34,289 nt of DNA from an uncultured Selenomonas sp. (GCA_905234515.1 CAJOIN010000009.1:1-34289); one strand, 5' to 3'; shown: positions 19,411 through 28,912, counted from the stretch's first letter. Notes: generated by a model not told the origin, from the sequence alone. Made by a program: numbers and translations.

Positions 19411-20059
19411 ATCCTGCCTCCGAAATCAAACCTTTATAGGTAACAGCCAGGCCGTCACCATTTACCAGTATCTTTGTGCTGTAACCTGGTGTTTCCTGTA
19501 CAAGCTGCAGATACTGCTGCAATCTCTTCACAATGGTCTTAAAACGTCTGGGAGGCTTTTCCTGCCCCAGCACATAGCCCCTGAACAAAACATTGTCAGC
19601 TAAAATTACAGCTTTTTCAGCCAGCAAGGGCTGTATTTTTTGAAAATAATCCACATACTGTCCCTTGGCCGCGTCTATAAAGACAAAATCAAAGCCTCCC
19701 TCAGGACGTGGCAACCCTTGCAAAAGTTCTCCAGCATCACCTAAATGAAGATTGATGCGCTCCTTATACGGCGAACGCTCCCAAAAGCTTTCTGCCAGCC
19801 TGGCCCGCTCTTCTGAAAGCTCCAGCGTAGTAATCTGCACATCTTCTGCCCCATGCTGGGCCATAAGCAAGGCAGAATATCCTATAGCCGTGCCAATCTC
19901 CAAAACCCTATGGGGCTTTGCTTCTTCTATCACTTGCAGGAAAGCTCTCCTGCCCTGCTCATTAATAATGGGGACATGGTGCCTGGCAGCATAAGCTTCC
20001 ATTTCTTCCAAAAGTGCTTTCAAATCAAATCTTCTTTCCAAAACATCAGCGCACTTCAT
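19391..20059 (-). CDS. SAM-dependent O-methyltransferase (YrrM-like)
   Basis: RVLEIGTAIGYSALLMAQ, DFVFIDAAKGQYVDYF, LADNVLFRGYV; conserved position between mltG and U32 peptidase. Confidence 0.9.
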   Translation of the reverse strand: MKCADVLERRFDLKALLEEMEAYAARHHVPIINEQGRRAFLQVIEEAKPHRVLEIGTAIGYSALLMAQHGAEDVQITTLELSEERARLAESFWERSPYKERINLHLGDAGELLQGLPRPEGGFDFVFIDAAKGQYVDYFQKIQPLLAEKAVILADNVLFRGYVLGQEKPPRRFKTIVKRLQQYLQLVQETPGYSTKILVNGDGLAVTYKGLISEAGFGFEKT

Positions 20060-20897
20060 CCACTATGGCCAGATGCTGTGCATAGCTCGTCGAATAATGG
20101 TTATGCCCCTGGCGGTCAGCCACAAAGTAAAGATAATCTGTATCTGCTGGATAAAGCACCGCCTCAATGGCCGCCATACCCGGGCTGGCAATAGGCCCCG
20201 GCGGCAGACCGTAGTGCTGGTAGGTATTGTAGGGAGAGTCTATCTTTGTATCGGCAATGCTGACATCTTCCTTGGGAGCATTCATAAGATACTGCAAGGT
20301 AGTGTCAGACTGCAACGGCATACCTATACGCAGCCTTTTGAAGAACACCTGGGCAATGATGGGACGGTCCTCATCGAACCTTGCTTCCTTTTCTACCAGG
20401 GATGCCAAGGTGACCAACTCATATATAGACAAATCCATTTTCTCCGCTCTTTTGCGCATAGCAGGAGTCAACCGCTCGTCAAAATCCCTGGCCATCATCT
20501 TCATAATATCTTTGGCTGTGGTGTCTGACTGTATTTCATAAGTATCAGGAAAAAGGAAGCCTTCTGCAGTGTAGCGCGCATCCGCCTTTTTCTCTACATA
20601 ATCATAGGGAGCATAATCCTTTGCTAGGTCCAAAAACTCTTGCTCATCCACCAGCCCTTCTGCAGAAAGGCGCTCGGCTATCTCCTTGATGCCAAATCCT
20701 TCAGGAATAGTAAACTTGATAGTGGTAGTTTCTCCTGATATAAGCTTGGCCAAAGCATCCTCAGTTTTCATGTGAGGATACAACAGATATGTTCCTGTCT
20801 TGAACTTATCCTGAAGCCCCCCTGTCTTTACCTGCCACCAAAAAGAGAACTTGCTGTCTCTTTTGCGCGCAAATTCCCTGACATTAATGAAAAGCAA
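20046..20897 (-). CDS. mltG: Endolytic transglycosylase MltG, catalytic portion (TTG-start ORF lacking its own membrane anchor)
   Basis: TFKTGTYLL-type motif (KFKTGTYLLYPHM), ALASLVEKEARFDEDRPIIAQVFFKRL-like (LASLVEKEARFDEDRPIIAQVFFKRLRIGMPLQSDTTLQY), PYNTYQHYGLPPGPIASPGMAAIEA. Confidence 0.85.
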   Translation of the reverse strand: MLFINVREFARKRDSKFSFWWQVKTGGLQDKFKTGTYLLYPHMKTEDALAKLISGETTTIKFTIPEGFGIKEIAERLSAEGLVDEQEFLDLAKDYAPYDYVEKKADARYTAEGFLFPDTYEIQSDTTAKDIMKMMARDFDERLTPAMRKRAEKMDLSIYELVTLASLVEKEARFDEDRPIIAQVFFKRLRIGMPLQSDTTLQYLMNAPKEDVSIADTKIDSPYNTYQHYGLPPGPIASPGMAAIEAVLYPADTDYLYFVADRQGHNHYSTSYAQHLAIVDEVR

Positions 20898-20907
20898 ATT
20901 GCCGCAA

Positions 20908-21219
20908 TCAGAAAAATTTTATTAGAAGGTGAAAAAAGAGAATGATTTTCTCCCCGCCTCCAAAGGCGAGATAGAAACCGCCCATAATAAGCACAAAGGA
21001 AACTGCCACAACAGCTGCCAGATGCTTCCACGTAAGCATGCCCATCAAAGAATCCAGTTTTTCCTGCCATGATGTCAGCTTGGAACTATTCCCCAAGCTG
21101 ACATCTTCTCCGCTCAGCCAGTCAGAAAGCTTGCACCAGAATTCTTTAATTCTGTCAAACAGCTTATTTCCCTCGTCCCCGGGAAGTTTTGGCGCCATCC
21201 CCATCTCTCCCATCTTCAC
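20908..21219 (-). CDS. N-terminal cytoplasmic/TM segment, probably the 5' part of mltG in a different frame
   Basis: 103 aa, TM segment LAAVVAVSFVLIMGGFYLAF near its C-terminus; ends about 10 nt before the mltG catalytic ORF, frame-shifted relative to it. Confidence 0.6.
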   Translation of the reverse strand: MKMGEMGMAPKLPGDEGNKLFDRIKEFWCKLSDWLSGEDVSLGNSSKLTSWQEKLDSLMGMLTWKHLAAVVAVSFVLIMGGFYLAFGGGEKIILFFHLLIKFF

Positions 21220-21224
21220 ATGAA

Positions 21225-21254
21225 AGAGCCGCCATCCATCTGAATGGCAGCTCT
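21225..21254 (-). terminator. Putative terminator/hairpin between DUF1292 gene and mltG
   Basis: 11-bp inverted repeat AGAGCCGCCAT/ATGGCAGCTCT (G-U wobble on minus strand) followed by TTTCATG. Confidence 0.5.
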
Positions 21255-21270
21255 CCCAAAGTTTTGGTTA

Positions 21271-21594
21271 TTATTCCTTTTCGGATTCCTCAACCAAGGC
21301 ATCATAAGCCTTCTGCACAGCCTCGAATTCCTCGTCAGTAGGCTCCACATATTCTTCTTCGCCTTCAGCGTTGATGATGATCTTGGCAATCAGCACATCC
21401 TCATCATCTTCACAGCCGCAACCACATCCATGCTCATGCTCATGTTCATCATCATGGATGCCAACCAGCAGAGCATAGCGCTGATCTCCCACAGGGATAA
21501 TCATTTCCTCCTGGTAATAATACTTATTACCCTGTTCGTCTTCCATCTCTACGATGAAATCATCATCCTGCATATCTTTCTCCTTATCGGACAT
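21271..21594 (-). CDS. DUF1292 domain-containing protein with His/Cys-rich loop
   Basis: EDEQGNKYYYQEEMIIPVGDQRYALLV...EEEYVEPTDEEFEAVQKAYDAL; conserved position between ruvX and mltG. Start set at MSDKEKD. Confidence 0.85.
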   Translation of the reverse strand: MSDKEKDMQDDDFIVEMEDEQGNKYYYQEEMIIPVGDQRYALLVGIHDDEHEHEHGCGCGCEDDEDVLIAKIIINAEGEEEYVEPTDEEFEAVQKAYDALVEESEKE

Positions 21595-21710
21595 GACAAT
21601 CACCTCTCCTGCATTTAATATTCCAATAACTGCATTTTACTATGAAATCTTAGCAAGCGCAAGCCAAAGGCTCAGCAGGAGCTTAGATTTCATATAAAGA
21701 CTCCCCCGTA

Positions 21711-22139
21711 TCAAACCTGACGGGCCTGGGGGCTGTCAAGGAATCCCTGGAGGATAAACACAGCTGCCATCTTGTCTATAACTTTGCGCCGCTTACGGCG
21801 GGAAACATCCGCCTCCAACAGGGAACGGGTGGCCGCCACAGTAGAGAGACGCTCATCCCAGAAGAAAACCTCTGTTTCCGGATATGTCTTCTGCACTTCT
21901 GCCATAAACTCCTTCACAAACTCACAGCGTTCCCCTTCCGTACCGTTCATGTTCTTGGGGTAGCCTGAGACCAGGGACTTTGTCTCATACTGCTCCATCA
22001 GTTCCCCCAAGCGCTTGATGTCGGCCTCCATGTCCTTGCGGTGGATGGTTTCCACTCCCTGGGCTGTAAGGCCCAGCAAATCACTCACCGCAATGCCAAT
22101 GGTCCTGTCACCGATATCAAGGCCTAAATATCTCTTCAT
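21711..22139 (-). CDS. ruvX: Putative Holliday junction resolvase RuvX/YqgF
   Basis: [80 protein letters not shown]. Confidence 0.95.
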   Translation of the reverse strand: MKRYLGLDIGDRTIGIAVSDLLGLTAQGVETIHRKDMEADIKRLGELMEQYETKSLVSGYPKNMNGTEGERCEFVKEFMAEVQKTYPETEVFFWDERLSTVAATRSLLEADVSRRKRRKVIDKMAAVFILQGFLDSPQARQV

Positions 22140-22414
22140 TCTTTCTTCTCCAAATAGGCTCGCACCAATTCCTCCAGCAATTCATCACGCTCCAAGGAGC
22201 GAATCTCACTGCGGGCATCATTGTGGCTGGTCACATAGGCCGGATCCCCTGACAGAAGATAGCCAACCAACTGATTGATGGGATTATATCCCTTTTCCTC
22301 CATGGAGGCACACACATGGCGTATAATTCTCTCTGCCTTATTTTCATCATTGCCAAACTTGAACATCATGGTTTCCTGATTGACCATATTGTATACCTGC
22401 CTTTCTACACTCAC
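22136..22414 (-). CDS. ireB: IreB family regulatory phosphoprotein (UPF0297)
   Basis: [75 protein letters not shown]. Confidence 0.93.
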   Translation of the reverse strand: MSVERQVYNMVNQETMMFKFGNDENKAERIIRHVCASMEEKGYNPINQLVGYLLSGDPAYVTSHNDARSEIRSLERDELLEELVRAYLEKKE

Positions 22415-22427
22415 TCTATATTTAGAT

Positions 22428-22456
22428 ATTTTACCATAGAAGATACCTTATGGCAA
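22428..22456 (-). promoter_or_regulatory. Predicted sigma70 promoter for ireB operon
   Basis: Minus strand TTGCCA (22456-22451) - 17 nt - TAAAAT (22433-22428), with TGG just before the -10. Confidence 0.6.
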
Positions 22457-22544
22457 AAAGCTACTAGAATATATTAGCACACAATTGTTCAAAATGATTA
22501 TACAAATCACCATTTTCACCAAACAAGCATTTTAACAAAAGTTA

Positions 22545-22553
22545 TGCTATAAT
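22545..22553 (+). promoter_or_regulatory. Predicted extended -10 promoter for glgB
   Basis: TGCTATAAT at 22545-22553; no good -35 seen. Confidence 0.5.
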
Positions 22554-22639
22554 GGATATGAATCGTTTTTTCAAGGGATATATTTTATTCGGAATGGGAG
22601 GATTGAGCCGTTGCAGGATGGACTGCATCGGCGTATTTT

Positions 22640-24658
22640 ATGGCAAAAAACAAAGATTTAGGCATCATTGCCCACGATGAGTGGCTTCGCCCCTACGAAC
22701 ACGCTATCCGTGGCCGTCACGACCACGCCCTCTGGAAAATCAGCCAGCTGACCCAGAATGGCAAGCGTTCCCTGTCGGATTTTGCTACGGGACATCTTTA
22801 CTACGGCCTGCACAAGCAGGGCCGTGGTTGGGTCTTCCGTGAGTGGGCTCCCAACGCTCTCTCCATTTACCTGGTGGGTGATTTCAATAACTGGCAGGAA
22901 GATGAAGCCTACAAACTGAAGCACATCCATGGCACTGGAGATTGGGAACTTGTCATTCCCCCCGGAAAAATCCATCATGGCGACCTTTACAAGATGAGGG
23001 TTCACTGGCGTGGCGGCGAAGGTGAGCGCATTCCTGCCTGGGCCCAGCGGGTGGTACAGGATGAGCAGACCAAGATTTTCTCTGCCCAGGTCTGGAACCC
23101 CAGGAAAAAATTCACCTGGCACGATGAGAAGTTCAAGGCCAATACGGCTCCCCTTCTCATCTATGAATGCCATGTAGGCATGTCTCAAGATGCCGAAAAG
23201 GTAGGCACCTACAAGGAATTCAAGGATAACATCCTGCCCCGGGTGAAAAAGGACGGCTACAACTGCATCCAGATTATGGCTATCCAGGAGCATCCATATT
23301 ATGGTAGCTTCGGCTACCATGTGAGCTCCTTCTTTGCCCCCAGCAGCCGCTTCGGCACGCCTGAGGAGCTGAAGGACCTTATTGACACTGCCCACAGCAT
23401 GGGCCTGGCAGTCATCATGGACATTGTCCACAGCCATGCCGTAAAGAATGAAGTTGAAGGTCTTGGCAATCTCTGCGGCGACCCCAACCAGTTCTTCTAT
23501 CCCGGCGACCGCCACGAGCATCCTGCCTGGGACAGCCTGTGCTTCGACTACGGCAAGGATGATGTACTCCACTTCCTCCTTTCCAACTGCAAATACTGGC
23601 TGGAGGAATTCCACTTCGACGGCTTCCGTTTCGATGGCATCACCTCCATGCTCTACTACAGCCATGGGTTGGGCGAAGCCTTCATGAACTACGGGGATTA
23701 CTTCAACGGTCATCAGGATGACAATGCCATCTGCTACCTGACCCTGGCCAACAAGCTCATCCATGAGGTGAAGCCCGGCGCTATCACCATTGCCGAGGAT
23801 GTCAGCGGCATGCCCGGTCTGGCTGCCAAATTCGAGGACGGTGGCTACGGCTTTGACTACCGCCTGGCCATGAATGTGCCTGACTACTGGATCAAGACCA
23901 TCAAGGAACAGAAGGATGAAGATTGGAAGACCTCCAGCATCTTCTGGGAAATGACCAACCGCCGCCAGGATGAGAAGACCATCTCCTATGCAGAAAGCCA
24001 TGACCAGGCTCTGGTGGGTGACAAGACCATCATCTTCCGCCTCATCGATGCTGATATGTACTGGCACTTCAGCAAGAATGACCGCAACGGCATGGTGGAC
24101 CGCGGTATTGCCCTCCACAAGATGATTCGCCTGGTAACCTCCTCTACCATCAACGGCGGCTACCTGAACTTTATGGGCAATGAGTTCGGCCATCCCGAGT
24201 GGATTGACTTCCCCCGCGAGGGCAACGGCTGGAGCTACAAATATGCCCGCCGCCAGTGGCATCTGGTGGATGACCAGGCTCTCTGCTACCACTACCTGGG
24301 CGATTTCGACCAGGCCATGCTTGCCTGCATAAAGTCCGTGAAGGACTTCCAGAAGCAGCCTGTGGTGGAAATCTGGCACAACGACGGTGACCAGGTGCTG
24401 GCCTACATGCGTGGCGACCTCATCTTCGTATTCAACTTCTCCCCCACCCGTTCCTTCCCGGACTACGGTTTCCTGGTCCCTAAAGGAAAATACAAGGTCA
24501 TGCTGAATACCGATGCACCGGAATTCGGTGGCAACGGCCTGGCAGATGACAGCGTGGTTCACGCCACCAACTTTGACCCCCTGTATGAGAAGGATGGCAA
24601 GGAATGGCTGAAGATTTACATTCCCGCCCGCAGCGCCGTGGTACTGCGCAAGAAATAA
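22640..24658 (+). CDS. glgB: 1,4-alpha-glucan branching enzyme (GH13), eukaryote-like type
   Basis: 672 aa; YECHVGMSQDAEKVGTYKEFKDNILPRVKKDGYNCIQIMAIQEHPYYGSFGYHVSSFFAPSSRFGTPEEL, FDGFRFDGITSMLYYSHG, AEDVSGMPGLA, YAESHDQALVGDKT, YLNFMGNEFGHPEWIDFPREGN. Confidence 0.93.
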   Translation: MAKNKDLGIIAHDEWLRPYEHAIRGRHDHALWKISQLTQNGKRSLSDFATGHLYYGLHKQGRGWVFREWAPNALSIYLVGDFNNWQEDEAYKLKHIHGTGDWELVIPPGKIHHGDLYKMRVHWRGGEGERIPAWAQRVVQDEQTKIFSAQVWNPRKKFTWHDEKFKANTAPLLIYECHVGMSQDAEKVGTYKEFKDNILPRVKKDGYNCIQIMAIQEHPYYGSFGYHVSSFFAPSSRFGTPEELKDLIDTAHSMGLAVIMDIVHSHAVKNEVEGLGNLCGDPNQFFYPGDRHEHPAWDSLCFDYGKDDVLHFLLSNCKYWLEEFHFDGFRFDGITSMLYYSHGLGEAFMNYGDYFNGHQDDNAICYLTLANKLIHEVKPGAITIAEDVSGMPGLAAKFEDGGYGFDYRLAMNVPDYWIKTIKEQKDEDWKTSSIFWEMTNRRQDEKTISYAESHDQALVGDKTIIFRLIDADMYWHFSKNDRNGMVDRGIALHKMIRLVTSSTINGGYLNFMGNEFGHPEWIDFPREGNGWSYKYARRQWHLVDDQALCYHYLGDFDQAMLACIKSVKDFQKQPVVEIWHNDGDQVLAYMRGDLIFVFNFSPTRSFPDYGFLVPKGKYKVMLNTDAPEFGGNGLADDSVVHATNFDPLYEKDGKEWLKIYIPARSAVVLRKK

Positions 24659-24675
24659 CATACATAAGATGACTA

Positions 24676-24712
24676 ATCACCTGGCAGCTATAGCCTATGC
24701 CAGGTGATTTTA
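24676..24712 (+). terminator. Rho-independent terminator of glgB
   Basis: Perfect 11-bp stem ATCACCTGGCA/TGCCAGGTGAT followed by TTTTA-like tail. Confidence 0.75.
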
Positions 24713-24726
24713 TATGCAATTCCATC

Positions 24727-24763
24727 AAAAAAGCCCGCTGCAAAAGGCAACGGGCTTTTTCTT
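24727..24763. terminator. Bidirectional terminator between glgB and glpF
   Basis: AAAAAAGCCCG...CGGGCTTTTTCTT inverted repeat with A-tract and T-tract flanks. Confidence 0.75.
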
Positions 24764-24789
24764 ATAGGGTAATGTAATTTTTGCTTAGC

Positions 24790-25557
24790 TTAGCCGAAGT
24801 AACCGAATGCGCTGCAAGCTACATAAGCCAAAGCTGCGCCTACCAGCGGAGCAAACACAGGCACCCAAGCATAGCCCCAATCAGAGCCGCCTTTGCCCGG
24901 GATGGGCAGGATAGCATGAGCAATGCGGGGGCCAAGGTCACGGGCGGGGTTCATGGCATAACCAGTAGGGCCGCCGAGAGAGAGGCCAAGAGCCACGATG
25001 AGCATACCCACGATGTAGGGGCCAAAACCGTTGCCCAGGAAGGTGCTGGCAGCAGTCTCTGCGCTGTAACCAAACTTAGCGGAGAATGTCATCCAGATGA
25101 GGAACACCAGGAAGAAGGTTGCGCTGACCTCAGTAATGAAAGCCAGGGCATTGTTGCGGATGGCAGGAGCCGTGCTGAAGATGCCGAGCTTAGCGGCAGG
25201 ATCAGTAGTGCCTTCCCAATGAGCAAGATAAGTAAGCCAAACGATGGTAGCACCGACGATACCGCCGAGGATCTGTACCAAAGAAGTGACGATGAACTGG
25301 TTGAAGGTGTAAACACCAGCCAGAGTCTTAGCCAGCGTAACAGCCGGGTTCAGGTCAGCCTGAGGAGCACCAAAAGTAGTAGCGGTGAAAACACCGAAAG
25401 TAACACCAAATCCCCATCCAAAGGCTATGCAGATCCACCCGCCGCCCACACCTTTAGATTTGTTAAGCGTAAGGTTGGCGCAAACGCCGCAACCAAGAAC
25501 CAAGAGAACCATAGTTCCCAAGAACTCGCCTAAAAGGTTTTCGTAGCCTGTTACCAT
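24790..25557 (-). CDS. glpF: Glycerol uptake facilitator (MIP/aquaporin family)
   Basis: 255 aa; NPA motifs DLNPAVTLAKTLAG and GYAMNPARDLGPRIAHAILPI; GEFLGTMVLLVLGCGV. Confidence 0.94.
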   Translation of the reverse strand: MVTGYENLLGEFLGTMVLLVLGCGVCANLTLNKSKGVGGGWICIAFGWGFGVTFGVFTATTFGAPQADLNPAVTLAKTLAGVYTFNQFIVTSLVQILGGIVGATIVWLTYLAHWEGTTDPAAKLGIFSTAPAIRNNALAFITEVSATFFLVFLIWMTFSAKFGYSAETAASTFLGNGFGPYIVGMLIVALGLSLGGPTGYAMNPARDLGPRIAHAILPIPGKGGSDWGYAWVPVFAPLVGAALAYVACSAFGYFG

Positions 25558-25603
25558 TTGAATCCCTCTTTCTTAAATAATATATAATTACTTGATATAT
25601 TAT

Positions 25604-25640
25604 CCCAGAGGGGGGGAGAGGAGTCCCCTCCCCCCTCTGA
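25604..25640. other. G/C-tract hairpin in glpK-glpF intergenic region
   Basis: CAGAGGGGGG...CCCCCCTCTG, about 10 bp outer stem plus inner purine/pyrimidine tract pairing. Confidence 0.7.
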
Positions 25641-25672
25641 GAAATATCCCTTCTCAAGCGGGGAGTTGTTCC

Positions 25673-27190
<1,518 letters not shown>

Positions 27191-27210
27191 CTATTGATTA
27201 TTTTAAGAAA

Positions 27211-27270
27211 ATTCCGGGTACACCTGGGGCGTTCCCGGGTGCCAAACCAAGGGTGTGAATCACGCCTTGG
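27211..27270. other. Tandem hairpins in PTS IIB-glpK intergenic region
   Basis: CCAAGG(27247-27252)GTG...CACGCCTTGG (to 27270) and an imperfect ACCTGGGG/CCCGGGT hairpin at about 27222-27240. Confidence 0.55.
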
Positions 27271-27288
27271 CCTGATAAGCAGTTTTAA

Positions 27289-27597
27289 TTAATAGTCGCC
27301 CACGATTTTCTGGGCCAGATCCAAGATCTTGTCTGCATCAATATTGGCATAGAGATCCTTCGGAATCACCGCAGACTTCACATTGGGGTACTTCAGCTGA
27401 ATCTCAGGAAGTTCAAAGGAAGACTGGGGAGCCAGGAGGAGCACATCTGCAAATTCTGCAGCCTGCTTGACCTCATTCACCGGGTAGAAGCTGACCGAGC
27501 AGGGATAACCAAGACGGGCAGCCTCACTCTCCATGCGGCGCACCAACAGGTTGGTGGATACGCCAGCGGAGCAGAGCAAAACAATTCTACGAACCAT
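27289..27597 (-). CDS. PTS lactose/cellobiose-type EIIB subunit (orphan)
   Basis: 102 aa; RRIVLLCSAGVSTNLLVRRMESEA (EIIB P-loop with active-site Cys), ADVLLLAPQSSFELPEIQLKYPNVKSAVIPKDLYANIDADKILDLA. Confidence 0.88.
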   Translation of the reverse strand: MVRRIVLLCSAGVSTNLLVRRMESEAARLGYPCSVSFYPVNEVKQAAEFADVLLLAPQSSFELPEIQLKYPNVKSAVIPKDLYANIDADKILDLAQKIVGDY

Positions 27598-27624
27598 TTT
27601 AAAACTCCTTTCACTTGTGGCTTT

Positions 27625-27650
27625 GAAAGCTCCCCTGTCGGGAAGCTTCC
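27625..27650. other. Hairpin in glpC-PTS IIB intergenic region
   Basis: GAAAGCTCCC...GGGAAGCTTC inverted repeat (10 bp with one G-U/mismatch). Confidence 0.55.
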
Positions 27651-27664
27651 AGGGTCTGCCAGTT

Positions 27665-28891
27665 TTACTTCTGGTAGGCCCTTGCTAATATTTCAATCGG
27701 GTGGCAGGTTTTAGCCTGCGTCCCGTGATTGATCTGCATACGGCAGGTACCGCAGTCACAGATGACCTCATTGGCCTTGCTGAGCTTGATGCGCTCAAAG
27801 AGCTTTTCACCAATCTTCATGGAAATATCATATTTATCTTTCTTGAAGCCATAGTTGCCAGAGATGCCGCAGCAGCCTGCGTCAGCCTTCTCCACCTTGA
27901 CCCCCGGCACATCCTTCAAGATATCATAAGCGGGAGTACCAAAGCCCTGGGACTTCAGATGGCAGGGAACATGATAGAGGAGTTCCTCATTCACCGCCTT
28001 GAAGGAAGTATTAAGCTCGCCCTTGCCAGCCAGGATTTCCAAATACTCGAAAGCATCATAGACATTCTGAGCTGCCTCGTGCATTTCCTCTTCATCAAAG
28101 AGTTCTGCATACTCCTGCTTCAGCATCAGAGAGCAACTGGTGCAGCAAGCCACCACAGGAATCCCCTTCTTTTTCCATTCGAGGATGCGGCTCACATTGT
28201 TGTGGGCATGCTCATGGGCCTCATCAAGATACCCCGTTACCACCATGGGGGAACCACAGCAGTTGAACTTCTCATCAACCAGGACTTCAATGCCATTGGC
28301 CTGCATGACCTTCACGAAGGCCACACCTACCTGGGGCTCGTTCTCGTTGATGTAGCAGCCGGGGTAGAACACAACCTTCTTGTCAGAGGGATTCTGCCTC
28401 ATATTCTTGAAAAGCTGATAGAAATTCTGGTCAGCATAGGCCGGCATATCACGCTCACCGGCGATGCCCATCATACCAAATACGCCGAAGGCCTTGCCGA
28501 TTTTCATGCCAAGATTGGCAAAGGTAGCGCCGAAGGGCATCATGCGCACCAACTTGGCCATGCGCTCTCCGTGAGCCAGCATATCATCGTGCTGCGGATG
28601 GGGATTATGCTTGTAATACTCCGCCCTCTGAAGCATGTTCAGAGTGGAAACGGCCACCCCGGAGGGGCAGGCACGGTCACAGGATTTGCAGTTGGAGCAG
28701 AAATCAAGGCTGTCCTCGTAGTCATCCTGGGAGAAGTGCATGCGGCCATGGGCAGGACCCACCAGTTTCGGTCCGCGGTACTCCTTGGAAGCTTCCATCA
28801 CCGGGCAGCTTGACATGCAGGAGGTGCAGGACAGGCAGTGGTCGGCTGTATAAACTGCTTTTTCTTCTTCAAAAATCTTTTCTTCGCTCAT
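27665..28891 (-). CDS. glpC: Anaerobic glycerol-3-phosphate dehydrogenase subunit C
   Basis: CLSCTSCMSSCPV and CSNCKSCDRACPSGV 4Fe-4S motifs; two CCG domains (CCGSPMVVTGYLDEA, CCGISGNYGFKKDKYD). Confidence 0.93.
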   Translation of the reverse strand: MSEEKIFEEEKAVYTADHCLSCTSCMSSCPVMEASKEYRGPKLVGPAHGRMHFSQDDYEDSLDFCSNCKSCDRACPSGVAVSTLNMLQRAEYYKHNPHPQHDDMLAHGERMAKLVRMMPFGATFANLGMKIGKAFGVFGMMGIAGERDMPAYADQNFYQLFKNMRQNPSDKKVVFYPGCYINENEPQVGVAFVKVMQANGIEVLVDEKFNCCGSPMVVTGYLDEAHEHAHNNVSRILEWKKKGIPVVACCTSCSLMLKQEYAELFDEEEMHEAAQNVYDAFEYLEILAGKGELNTSFKAVNEELLYHVPCHLKSQGFGTPAYDILKDVPGVKVEKADAGCCGISGNYGFKKDKYDISMKIGEKLFERIKLSKANEVICDCGTCRMQINHGTQAKTCHPIEILARAYQK

Positions 28892-28912
28892 TCTTCCGGA
28901 CTCTCCCTTCCC

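Noticed and set aside
22658-24661. 667-aa antisense ORF covering all of glgB
   Set aside because: It is codon-aligned with glgB, so it only reflects avoidance of TTA/CTA/TCA codons in a strongly biased gene; the translation has no recognisable domain.
27701-28813. 370-aa antisense ORF over glpC (and 28838-29854 over glpB)
   Set aside because: Antisense shadow of conserved CDS; low-complexity His/Leu-rich translation without known motif.
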